Below are positions 46,588 through 54,101 of a DNA stretch of 64,000 bases, piece after piece; within the stretch, counting starts at the first letter, position 1; every line of letters starts with the position of its first letter. The translations under genes and the position numbers were made by a program. A model generated the notes under the pieces. That model was not told the origin of the DNA, ran no database searches, and saw nothing but the letters and a program-made list of their open reading frames with translations. The stretch comes from Klenkia marina (GTDB lineage Bacteria; Actinomycetota; Actinomycetes; Mycobacteriales; Geodermatophilaceae): positions 806,001 to 870,000 of the forward strand of contig NZ_FMUH01000001.1 in assembly GCF_900101025.1 (NCBI RefSeq). Direction: 5' to 3'.

Positions 46588-48210
46588 GTGGACGTCGGAC
46601 CGTTGACCTCGGTGGAGCAGCCCGCGCTGCCCGCCGTCGTCGCCGCGCTCGACGAGCTGGAGGCCGACGCCCGCTTCGAGAGCGAGCTCCCCCGCATCGC
46701 CCCGGCCGCCGTGGCCGTGGCCCGGGACGCCCGCCTGCTGGGCCGCGAGGACCTCGCCTGCCGGGCCGACCTGGTCTCCGCCGACATCCGCCGCCGCGCC
46801 GGGCACCTGGCCGACGCCGGCCGCACCGCCCGCGAGATGCTGCAGTGGGCCGAGCAGAACGACGCCCGCATGGTGCTGGCCCGGGCCCACCACCTGATGG
46901 CCGCGGTGTTCAACGAGCTCGGCGACCTCGCCCAGGCGCTGGAGCACGCGGTGCACTCGGTCGACCTGCTCGACGAGTCCACCCCGGCCCCGGTGCAGAT
47001 CGACCACCGCAAGCGCATGGCCGACTGCCTGGGCCTCAGCCGCGACCAGGGGGCGCAGGAGCTGTACCTCGAGGTGCTGGCGCTGGCCGAGCAGGCCCAC
47101 GACGTGCACCGCGCCGCCACCATCCTGAACAACAGCGCCTACTGCGCGTCGCTGGCCGGCCAGCACGACGAGGCGCTGACCGCGATCGGCCGCCTGCGCG
47201 AGCTGTCCGACGCGCACGACCTGCCGCTGGACCTGGCCACCCTCGACACCGTGGGCCGGGTGCTGCTCGGCCTGGGCCGCTGGGACGACGCCGAGCAGGC
47301 GCTGCGCCCGGGCCTGGAGCCCGAGGTGCTCGACGCGTCGGTGACCGGCGACGGCGGGGCGGACTTCCTGCTCACCCTCGCCGAGGTGCAGCGGGTGCGC
47401 GGGCAGCACGCCGAGGCCGGCGCCGCCCTCGACGAGTGCATCCGGCGCTGCGAGCGGCACGGGCTCACCTCGATCCGCACCCGTGCCCGCCGCGAGCGCG
47501 CCGCCCTGCTGGCCGCCGCCGGGGACCACCGCGGCGCCTACGAGGAGCACGTGCGCTACGCCGCCGAGGCGTTGGCGCAGCAGTCGGAGCAGCGCGAGGC
47601 GCGGGCCCGCACCCTGCAGGCGATGTACGAGACCACCGAGGCCCGCCGGCAGAGCCGCCGCTACCGCGAGCTGGCGCTGCGCGACGCCCTCACCGGCCTG
47701 TACAACCGCCGCCACGTCGACGAGCGGCTACCGGCCCTGCTGCTGCGCCGCGAGGTCGACGGCGACCCGGTGACCGTGGCGCTGCTGGACCTCGACCACT
47801 TCAAGCAGGTCAACGACACGTGCTCGCACGAGGTGGGCGACGCCGTGCTGCAGCAGGTGGCCCGCATCCTGCAGGCCGCCGCCGACGCGGCGCCGACCGG
47901 CAGCTTCGCGGCGCGGATGGGCGGCGAGGAGTTCCTGCTCGTCCTCGCCGGCCTGGACCGCGACGCCGCGGCCGACTGCCTCGAGGGCGTCCGCCGGTCG
48001 GTGGCCGAGCACCCCTGGGTCGCGCTGACCCAGGGCCTGCCGGTCACCGTGAGCATCGGGGTCGCCGCCGACGGCGGCGCACCCGGGGCCGCCGAGGTGC
48101 TGGCCCGGGCAGACGTGAACCTCTACCAGGCCAAGCGCACCGGCCGCGACCGCGTCGTGGGTCCGGGGGTCGTGGGTCCGGCACAGGTGGGCACCGGGCC
48201 CGCCCGGTGA
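46588..48210 (+). CDS. TPR-GGDEF diguanylate cyclase, copy 1
   Basis: 540-residue soluble protein. Residues 1-350 are helical repeats of TPR type (DARMVLARAHHLMAAVFNEL, AATILNNSAYCASLAGQHDE). A coiled linker follows (QSRRYRELALRDALTGLYNR), then a GGDEF domain about 365-525 with MGGEEFLLVLAG and DLDHFKQVNDTCSHEVGDAV. The catalytic GGEEF and the metal and GTP residues are intact, so it should synthesise c-di-GMP. No RxxD inhibitory site precedes the motif, so feedback inhibition is unlikely. It has no membrane segment or signal peptide; the TPR part may sense a partner. GTG 46588 is the start, and its stop overlaps the second copy (GTGA). Confidence 0.88.
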   Translation: MDVGPLTSVEQPALPAVVAALDELEADARFESELPRIAPAAVAVARDARLLGREDLACRADLVSADIRRRAGHLADAGRTAREMLQWAEQNDARMVLARAHHLMAAVFNELGDLAQALEHAVHSVDLLDESTPAPVQIDHRKRMADCLGLSRDQGAQELYLEVLALAEQAHDVHRAATILNNSAYCASLAGQHDEALTAIGRLRELSDAHDLPLDLATLDTVGRVLLGLGRWDDAEQALRPGLEPEVLDASVTGDGGADFLLTLAEVQRVRGQHAEAGAALDECIRRCERHGLTSIRTRARRERAALLAAAGDHRGAYEEHVRYAAEALAQQSEQREARARTLQAMYETTEARRQSRRYRELALRDALTGLYNRRHVDERLPALLLRREVDGDPVTVALLDLDHFKQVNDTCSHEVGDAVLQQVARILQAAADAAPTGSFAARMGGEEFLLVLAGLDRDAAADCLEGVRRSVAEHPWVALTQGLPVTVSIGVAADGGAPGAAEVLARADVNLYQAKRTGRDRVVGPGVVGPAQVGTGPAR

Positions 48211-49808
48211 CCGGCCTGGGCCTCCTCGACGCCGACCTCTCCGAGCTCGAGCAGTGGGCCGCGGTGGCCCGGTACGGGGTGGGCGCGTTGCCGGCCCAGC
48301 TCGCCCGGGCCGAGGTCCTCCTGGACCGGGCCACCCGGAGCGGGAGCGCGCTGCGCGTGCAGCGGGCCCGTCTGGTGCGCGCCCAGCTCGGTCGCCGCGC
48401 GGGTGGCGTCGTCGAGTGCGCCCAGGTCGGCGAGGAGGTGCGCCGGTGGGCCGAGGAGCACGGCCACCGGCTGCTGCTGGCCCGCACGCACTTCGTGCTC
48501 GCCGGGGCGCTGTCGGAGATCGGCGACCGGTCGCTCGCCCTGGAGCACGCCGTCCGGGCGGTCGACGGGCTGCCCGACGACGCCCCGGCCGCCGTGCTCG
48601 CCGACCACCGCAGCCGGCTGGCCGACACCCTGGCCCAGCTGCAGGACCCCGCCACCGAGGACGCCTACGCGGCCGCCCTCGACCTCGCCCTGCAGCTCGA
48701 CGACCGGCACCGGGTGATGCGGGTGTTCAACAACCGGGCGTACACCCGCTTCGAGCTCGGTGACCTCGAGGGCGCCCGCGACGACGTCCGGGCGCTCCAG
48801 GAGGAGGCGCGGCTGGACGGCACCGGGCTGGACGTGAGCGAGCGGGACACCGTCGCCTGCGTCCTGCTGGGTCTCGGGCAGGCCGAGGACGCCGCCGCCG
48901 TGGTCGCCGCCGGTCTCGACCCCGCCACGCTCGAGGCGGCCACAGCCGGCGACGGCGGTGCGGAGCTCCTGCTCACCGCGGCCGAGGTGGACCTCGTGCG
49001 GGGGAAGCTCGGTCCGGCCCAGCAGCACCTCGCCGACGCGCGGCAGCGCTGCGACGCCCGCGGGCTCACCTGGCTGCGGCTGCGGGTCGACGAGCTGCAG
49101 GCCCGGCTGCACGCAGCGCGCGGGGAGTGGCAGCAGGCCTACGAGGGCCAGCGGGCCTACACCGCGGCGTTGCTGCGCCAGCAGTCGGTCGACCGCGAGG
49201 TGCGCGCCCAGACCCTGCACGCGCTGCACGACACGGCCGAGGCGCGCCGCGAGACCCGTCAGTACCGGGAGCTGTCGCTGCGCGACCCGCTGACCGGCCT
49301 GTTCAACCGGCGGCACGTCGACGAGGTGCTGCCCGTGCTGCTGCGTGGCCCCTCGGCCGTGCACGTCGCGCTGGTCGACCTCGACCACTTCAAGCGGGTC
49401 AACGACACCCTGTCGCACGCGGTCGGCGACGAGGTGCTCCGCCGGGCCGCCCAGCTGCTGCGCGACGCCGTGCCGACCGGCGGCCCCGAGACCGGCGGGT
49501 TCGCCGCACGGATGGGCGGCGAGGAGTTCCTGCTGGTGCTCGTCGGGCTCACCGCCGCGGACGTCGTCGACCGGGTCGAGGCGCTGCGGGTGGACCTCGC
49601 CGGCGCGCCCTGGGCCCCGCTGACCGGGGACCTGCCGGTGACCGCGAGCTTCGGCGTCGCGCACGCCCGGCCGGGCCAGCCCGCGCCCGAGGACCTGTCC
49701 ACCCTGCTGTCGCGGGCCGACGGCGCGCTGTACGAGGCCAAGCACGCCGGCCGGGACCGCGTGCGGGTGGCCGTCGCGGTCGCGGTCAGTCCCCGAGCGA
49801 GCGGCTGA
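48207..49808 (+). CDS. TPR-GGDEF diguanylate cyclase, copy 2
   Basis: 533-residue paralogue of the preceding gene, with the same design: TPR-like repeats (LLLARTHFVLAGALSEIGDR, MRVFNNRAYTRFELGDLEGA), linker ETRQYRELSLRDPLTGLFNR, and a GGDEF domain with DLDHFKRVNDTLSHAVGDEV and MGGEEFLLVLVG. The catalytic motif is intact and an inhibitory RxxD is absent. Sequence blocks align along the whole length, so this is a tandem duplication. GTG 48207 overlaps the first copy's stop. Its own 3' end overlaps the IclR gene by 23 bp tail to tail. It probably makes c-di-GMP in response to a different TPR partner. Confidence 0.88.
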   Translation: MTGLGLLDADLSELEQWAAVARYGVGALPAQLARAEVLLDRATRSGSALRVQRARLVRAQLGRRAGGVVECAQVGEEVRRWAEEHGHRLLLARTHFVLAGALSEIGDRSLALEHAVRAVDGLPDDAPAAVLADHRSRLADTLAQLQDPATEDAYAAALDLALQLDDRHRVMRVFNNRAYTRFELGDLEGARDDVRALQEEARLDGTGLDVSERDTVACVLLGLGQAEDAAAVVAAGLDPATLEAATAGDGGAELLLTAAEVDLVRGKLGPAQQHLADARQRCDARGLTWLRLRVDELQARLHAARGEWQQAYEGQRAYTAALLRQQSVDREVRAQTLHALHDTAEARRETRQYRELSLRDPLTGLFNRRHVDEVLPVLLRGPSAVHVALVDLDHFKRVNDTLSHAVGDEVLRRAAQLLRDAVPTGGPETGGFAARMGGEEFLLVLVGLTAADVVDRVEALRVDLAGAPWAPLTGDLPVTASFGVAHARPGQPAPEDLSTLLSRADGALYEAKHAGRDRVRVAVAVAVSPRASG

Positions 49809-50517
49809 TCCCCCGCGCCGCCGCCATCACGCCCGGGACGAAGGGACGGACGACGGACGGCGACCCGCCCCGCACCACGATCGACAGCGCCGCCACCACG
49901 GTGCCCCGCTGCCACACCGGCGCGGCCACCGACACCGCGTCGTCGGTCACCTGCCGGTCGCTGATCGCGTGCCCGGCGCGGCGCACCTCGGCCAGCACCC
50001 CGCGCAGCCGCCCGGGGTCGACGACGGTCTGCCGGGTGTGCCGGGTCAGCGGCGCGGCCAGCACCGCCTCCTGCACCTGCGCCGGGGCGTGCGCCAGCAG
50101 CACCAGGCCGACGCCGGTGGGCGGCAGCGCGAACCGACCGCCCACCTGGGTCAGCACGGTCACCGCGCCCCGGGCGGCGAACCGCTCGACGAAGAGCACC
50201 TCGTGGCCGTCGCGCACGCCCAGCTGCACGTTCTCGTGGGTGACCTCGTACAGGTCCTCCATGAACGGCAGGGCCGCCTCGCGCAGGCCCAGCCCGCGCG
50301 GGGCCAGCGCACCCAGCTCCCAGACCCGCAGGCCGACGCGGTAGCCGCCGTCCTCGTCCCGCTCGAGGCCGCCCCAGGCGGCCAGCTCGCCGACCAGCCG
50401 GTGGGCGGTCGACAGCGGGACGCCGACCGCCCGGGCGATCTCCGAGAGGGTCAGCCGCGGGCGCTGGCGGGTGAACGCGTCGAGGACGGCGAGCAGCTTG
50501 CCGTTCGCCGTCCTCAC
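49786..50517 (-). CDS. IclR-family regulator
   Basis: 243-residue IclR regulator. The N-terminal winged helix (KLLAVLDAFTRQRPRLTLSE, IARAVGVPLSTAHRLVGEL) binds DNA. The effector domain begins LREAALPFMEDLYEVTHENV and ends MAAARGISRSLG. It sits 11 bp downstream of the reductase gene of the vanillate-demethylase-like operon and is probably its regulator, responding to an aromatic acid (inference). GTG 50517 lies 6 bases after GACACT, a possible leaderless start, which would give it its own promoter inside the reductase end. Confidence 0.88.
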   Translation of the reverse strand: MRTANGKLLAVLDAFTRQRPRLTLSEIARAVGVPLSTAHRLVGELAAWGGLERDEDGGYRVGLRVWELGALAPRGLGLREAALPFMEDLYEVTHENVQLGVRDGHEVLFVERFAARGAVTVLTQVGGRFALPPTGVGLVLLAHAPAQVQEAVLAAPLTRHTRQTVVDPGRLRGVLAEVRRAGHAISDRQVTDDAVSVAAPVWQRGTVVAALSIVVRGGSPSVVRPFVPGVMAAARGISRSLGD

Positions 50518-50527
50518 CGGCGCAGTG

Positions 50528-51481
50528 TCACAGCTCCAGCACCAGCTTGGGGCAGGCCGCCCGCGAGACGCAGACGAACATGACGTCGTTGGCGGCCTGC
50601 TCGTCGGGGGTGAGCAGGGAGTCGCGGTGGTCGACCTCGCCCTCGAGCACCCCGGTCTCGCAGGTGCCGCAGGTGCCCTCCTCGCAGGAGCTGAGCACCT
50701 CGACGCCGTTCTCGCGCAGCACCGCCATGATGCTGCGGTCCGGCGGCACCGTGAGGGTCTTGCCGCTCAGCGACAGCTCGACCTCGAAGGAGTCGGCGCG
50801 CACGGGTTCGCCGACGTCCTTGGGCGCGAAGCGTTCCACGTGCAACCGACCGGCCGGCACGCGCTGCTCGACCGCGGCCAGCAGTGGTTCGGGGCCGCAG
50901 CAGTAGACCAGCGTGCCCCCGGGCAGGTCGCCGAGGATGGCGTCGAGGTCGAGCAGGCCCACCTCGTCCTGCGGGTGCAGGGTGCCCTCGAGCTCCTCGA
51001 GGAAGGCCATCGACCGCCGGCTGCGCCCGCCGTAGTGCAGCTCGTAGGGCGTGCCCGCGGCGCGGGCGGCGGCCGCCATCGGCAGGAGCGGGGTGATGCC
51101 GATGCCGCCGGCGACGAAGACGTACCGGTCGGCGGGCACCAGCTCGAAGTTGTTCCGCGGGCCGCGGACCTGCACCGCCGCGCCCTCGAGCAGGTGGTCG
51201 TGCACGTGCGCGGACCCGCCGCGGCCCTCGGGCTCACGCAGCACGCCGATGCGGTAGACACCGCGGTCGGCCGGGTCGCCGCACAGCGAGTACTGCCGGG
51301 TCAGGTCCTCGGTGAGCACGAGGTCGACGTGCGCGCCGGGGGTCCAGCCGGGCAGCTCCGCCCCGGTGGGGTCGGCCAGCTCAAGGACGACGACGCCCTC
51401 GGCACCCTCGGTGCGGCGGGCCACGGTCAGCTGCAGCTCGTGCTCGCCGGCGGCGGTCGGCGTGGACTGGACGGCGGTCAC
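50528..51481 (-). CDS. vanB: Vanillate demethylase-type reductase
   Basis: 317-residue flavin and iron-sulfur reductase that passes electrons from NADH to a Rieske oxygenase. Order: FAD/FMN-binding barrel (TRQYSLCGDPADRGVYRIGV), NAD-binding domain (FVAGGIGITPLLPMAAAARA, YCCGPEPLL), then a C-terminal plant-type 2Fe-2S ferredoxin with CEEGTCGTCETG and a later Cys in FVCVSRAACPKLV. The order matches VanB/phthalate dioxygenase reductases (class IA). GTG 51481 overlaps the stop of the 101-residue gene, so it is coupled. Vanillate is the best guess for the pathway; other O-demethylases or aromatic ring oxygenases use the same reductase type. Confidence 0.87.
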   Translation of the reverse strand: MTAVQSTPTAAGEHELQLTVARRTEGAEGVVVLELADPTGAELPGWTPGAHVDLVLTEDLTRQYSLCGDPADRGVYRIGVLREPEGRGGSAHVHDHLLEGAAVQVRGPRNNFELVPADRYVFVAGGIGITPLLPMAAAARAAGTPYELHYGGRSRRSMAFLEELEGTLHPQDEVGLLDLDAILGDLPGGTLVYCCGPEPLLAAVEQRVPAGRLHVERFAPKDVGEPVRADSFEVELSLSGKTLTVPPDRSIMAVLRENGVEVLSSCEEGTCGTCETGVLEGEVDHRDSLLTPDEQAANDVMFVCVSRAACPKLVLEL

Positions 51482-51783
51482 CGGAGCGGCGTCCGCGGGC
51501 CGGCGGCCTGCTCGGGGCGGGCCACCCGGTGCGGCGGGGGCACGTGCACCGCAGCCGCGGCGGCGTCGGGCTCGGCCACCTGCGCCGGGTGGTCGGGGTG
51601 GGCCAGCAGCCACTGCCACATGCCGATCGGGTCGCCGCCCTCGGCGCGGGCGCCGCACGAGCACTCCCCCATCAAGCGGTCGCTGCCGGGCAGCCAGGCC
51701 ACCCGGGTCACCCGGTCCCCGGAGAGCACCCGGGTGGGGGCGACCGTGGGCCCCGCCGGGACGGTGCGCAGCGGGCTGGTCAT
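51478..51783 (-). CDS. 101-residue protein between oxygenase and reductase
   Basis: Small soluble protein, coupled by ATGA to the oxygenase gene and by GTGA to the reductase gene. The central part (GDRVTRVAWLPGSDRLMGEC-SCG, then GDPIGMWQWLLAHPDHP) contains a C-S-C pair and Trp/His-rich segment, suggesting a metal or cofactor interaction. The flanks are Pro/Ala-rich. I know no family. The double overlap shows it is made in stoichiometric relation to the oxygenase system and may be an assembly or electron-transfer helper (inference). Confidence 0.7.
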   Translation of the reverse strand: MTSPLRTVPAGPTVAPTRVLSGDRVTRVAWLPGSDRLMGECSCGARAEGGDPIGMWQWLLAHPDHPAQVAEPDAAAAAVHVPPPHRVARPEQAAGPRTPLR

Positions 51784-52853
51784 CGAGCGAGCGCCGCGGG
51801 GCTCTCGGGCACCTGCTCGGCGCCGGCGGCGGCCTGGGCGGCGATGATCCGGCGCGCGGCCAGCCCACCGGTGTCGATGTTGATCGAGAGCTCCTGGTAG
51901 CCGTCGGGCTCGCCGGCCAGCACGCGCTCCAGGGCGTCGAGGGCGACGACGTCCTGCAGCACCACGGTGCGGTTGCTCTCGCGCAGGAAGTCGCTGACGC
52001 CCTCGTCGTCCAGGGCGAAGTCGCGGGCGACGGCCCAGAAGTCGTGCGTGGAGTGCTCGGTCTCCGGCGTGATGGCGTAGACCACCTCGACGTGGAAGCC
52101 GTTCGGGTCGGTGCCGTCCTCGTTCGGCAGCACGCCGACCGGGGCCACGCGGCTGTGCAGCAGGTAGAGGCACGGCGGGTGGAACTCGATGTCCTGCCAG
52201 CGCACGATGCGACCCTGGATGCCGGTGGACTTGGCGTAGAAGGGCGGGCAGTCGGCGTCGTCCATGTGCCGGGAGACGTAGACGACCTGGGCGTCCTCGT
52301 CGACCTCGGTGGTGATCGGGGTGTTGGCCACCTCGGGCGTGCCGATGTAGCCGCCGTGCAGGTAGGTCTCGTGGGAGAGGTCCATGAGGTTGTCCACCAG
52401 CAGGCTGGCCCGGGCGGCGAGCGGCTCCATGCCGGAGACGGTGGTGTAGCCCTCCTGGTCCAGCCACGGCGCGCGCGGGATCGGCACGGTGTCGCTGCGG
52501 TCGTCGTCGCCGATGAACACCCAGACGAAGCTGTCCTGCTCGACCACGGGGTAGCTCTTGAGCCGGGCGGTGCGCGGCACCCGGGTCTGCCCGGGGACGG
52601 CGACGCACTTGCCGTCGGCGTCGTAGGTGAAGCCGTGGTAGCCGCAGACGACGGTGTCGCCGACGAGGTGGGAGGGCTTCTCGCTCAGCGGGAAGCGGCG
52701 GTGCACGCAGCGGTCGCTCATCGCGGTGACCGAGCCGTCCTCGCGCCGCCAGAACAGGATCGACTCGCCGCAGATGGTCCGGCCGAACACCTCCCGGCCG
52801 ATCTCGCGCCCGTAGGCGGCGACGTACCACTGGTTGCGGACGATCGAGGTCAT
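51780..52853 (-). CDS. vanA: Vanillate O-demethylase-type Rieske oxygenase
   Basis: 357-residue terminal oxygenase. The Rieske 2Fe-2S site is C-V-H (SDRCVHRRF) and C-G-Y-H (VVCGYHGFTYD) at about residues 48-72. The mononuclear iron facial triad includes NLMDLSHETYLHGG (two His). ATG 52853 has GGGAGGGA 6 bases upstream. Homologues demethylate vanillate to protocatechuate and formaldehyde with the VanB reductase, but this family also contains other aromatic O-demethylases and ring oxygenases. Formaldehyde released here could end as formate; the formate dehydrogenase operon lies elsewhere in the window, a link I only note. Confidence 0.88.
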   Translation of the reverse strand: MTSIVRNQWYVAAYGREIGREVFGRTICGESILFWRREDGSVTAMSDRCVHRRFPLSEKPSHLVGDTVVCGYHGFTYDADGKCVAVPGQTRVPRTARLKSYPVVEQDSFVWVFIGDDDRSDTVPIPRAPWLDQEGYTTVSGMEPLAARASLLVDNLMDLSHETYLHGGYIGTPEVANTPITTEVDEDAQVVYVSRHMDDADCPPFYAKSTGIQGRIVRWQDIEFHPPCLYLLHSRVAPVGVLPNEDGTDPNGFHVEVVYAITPETEHSTHDFWAVARDFALDDEGVSDFLRESNRTVVLQDVVALDALERVLAGEPDGYQELSINIDTGGLAARRIIAAQAAAGAEQVPESPAALAR

Positions 52854-52940
52854 GCGGGTCCCTCCCGGGGCGTCGTCGGTGACCGGTCCATCGTGAGGCC
52901 CGTCACCACGGCCACAGAACCCGACTTCCACCATGCGGAA

Positions 52941-54101
52941 TCATCGGCGGCGGGCGAGGGCGGCTGCGGCGGCGAGCACGACCAGGCCGCCGGCCACCGC
53001 AGCCGTCACCCGCGGACCGAGGACGTCGGCCCCCAGCCCCATGAGCGGTGCCCCCAGCGGGACGCCGGCCACCAGCGCCACGGTGAACACCCCGGTCACC
53101 GCCCCGCGCACCTCGTCGGGCACCCGCACCTGCACCAGCGCGCTGCCCTGCGAGGCCATGAACACCGACGTCGCCCCGCACAGCACCAGCGCCCCCAGGT
53201 AGACCGGGAAGGTCGGGGCCGCCCCGGACGCCGCCGCCGCGAGCCCGCACGCCACCGCCCCGGCGCCGACCGTGCCCGGCATGGGTGTCCGCCGCCCGGC
53301 CGTCGTCCACAGGGCACCACCGACGGCACCGACGGCCAGGGCGAGCGCGGCGCCGCTCACCGCGAGGGCGTCGCCGCCGAACTCGCCCACCACGGTCAGC
53401 GTGGCCAGCGTCGTGAGGTTCGGCCCCACCAGGCCGCCCCAGCCGACGAACCAGAGCACGAGCACCAGGGCCGGGTCCGCACGCAGCGCCGCCCACGCGC
53501 CGGGGCCCGTACGCGGTCGTCCGGACCCCACCCGGCGCCGCGCGCGTGGCAGCAGCACGGCGGCGAACGCGAGGAACAGGGCCGCGCACCCCGCGAACAG
53601 CGCCGCCGTGCCGCGCACCGCGGTCAGCAGCGCGCCGGCGGCCGGGCCCAGCACCCGGCCCAGCTGGGTCGTGAGGACGACGGCGCCCACCCCCCGCGGG
53701 AGGTCGGCGACAGGCACGAGGTCGGCCACGGCCGAGGTGCGCACGGGCTGGTCGAGGGCCGCGGCGCACCCGAGGACCCCGGCCAGCACCAGCGAGTGGG
53801 CCAGCACGGGGGTGCCCGCCACCGCCCGGACCACCTCGGTGACCGCCACCCCGGCCATCACCGACTGCCCGGCCAGCAGCACCGCCAGGCGCGGCACCCG
53901 GTCGGCCACCCCGCCCAGCACCGGGGCGAGCAGCACCACCGGCACGGTCTGCAGGGCCGCCAGCACCCCGACGCTCCACCCGGCCACCCCCGGCACCTGC
54001 AGCAGCGCCAGGGTCTGCCCCAGCCGCAGCATCCAGATGCCGGTCCCCGAGCCCAGGGCGCCCACCACGTAGGCCAGGAACCACCCGCGGAACAGGCTCA
54101 C
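52941..54101 (-). CDS. MFS transporter
   Basis: 386-residue major-facilitator-superfamily protein with about twelve hydrophobic helices. Loop signatures are visible after helix 2 (LGGVADRVPRLAVLLAG, cytoplasmic G-x3-D-R) and PLMGLGADVLGPRV near the end. GTG 54101 overlaps the stop of the dehydratase-like gene (GTGA). Being an efflux-type (MFS_3-like) or uptake transporter cannot be decided. Its coupling to a CoA-transferase and dehydratase-like protein suggests transport of the pathway's substrate. Confidence 0.85.
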   Translation of the reverse strand: MSLFRGWFLAYVVGALGSGTGIWMLRLGQTLALLQVPGVAGWSVGVLAALQTVPVVLLAPVLGGVADRVPRLAVLLAGQSVMAGVAVTEVVRAVAGTPVLAHSLVLAGVLGCAAALDQPVRTSAVADLVPVADLPRGVGAVVLTTQLGRVLGPAAGALLTAVRGTAALFAGCAALFLAFAAVLLPRARRRVGSGRPRTGPGAWAALRADPALVLVLWFVGWGGLVGPNLTTLATLTVVGEFGGDALAVSGAALALAVGAVGGALWTTAGRRTPMPGTVGAGAVACGLAAAASGAAPTFPVYLGALVLCGATSVFMASQGSALVQVRVPDEVRGAVTGVFTVALVAGVPLGAPLMGLGADVLGPRVTAAVAGGLVVLAAAAALARRR

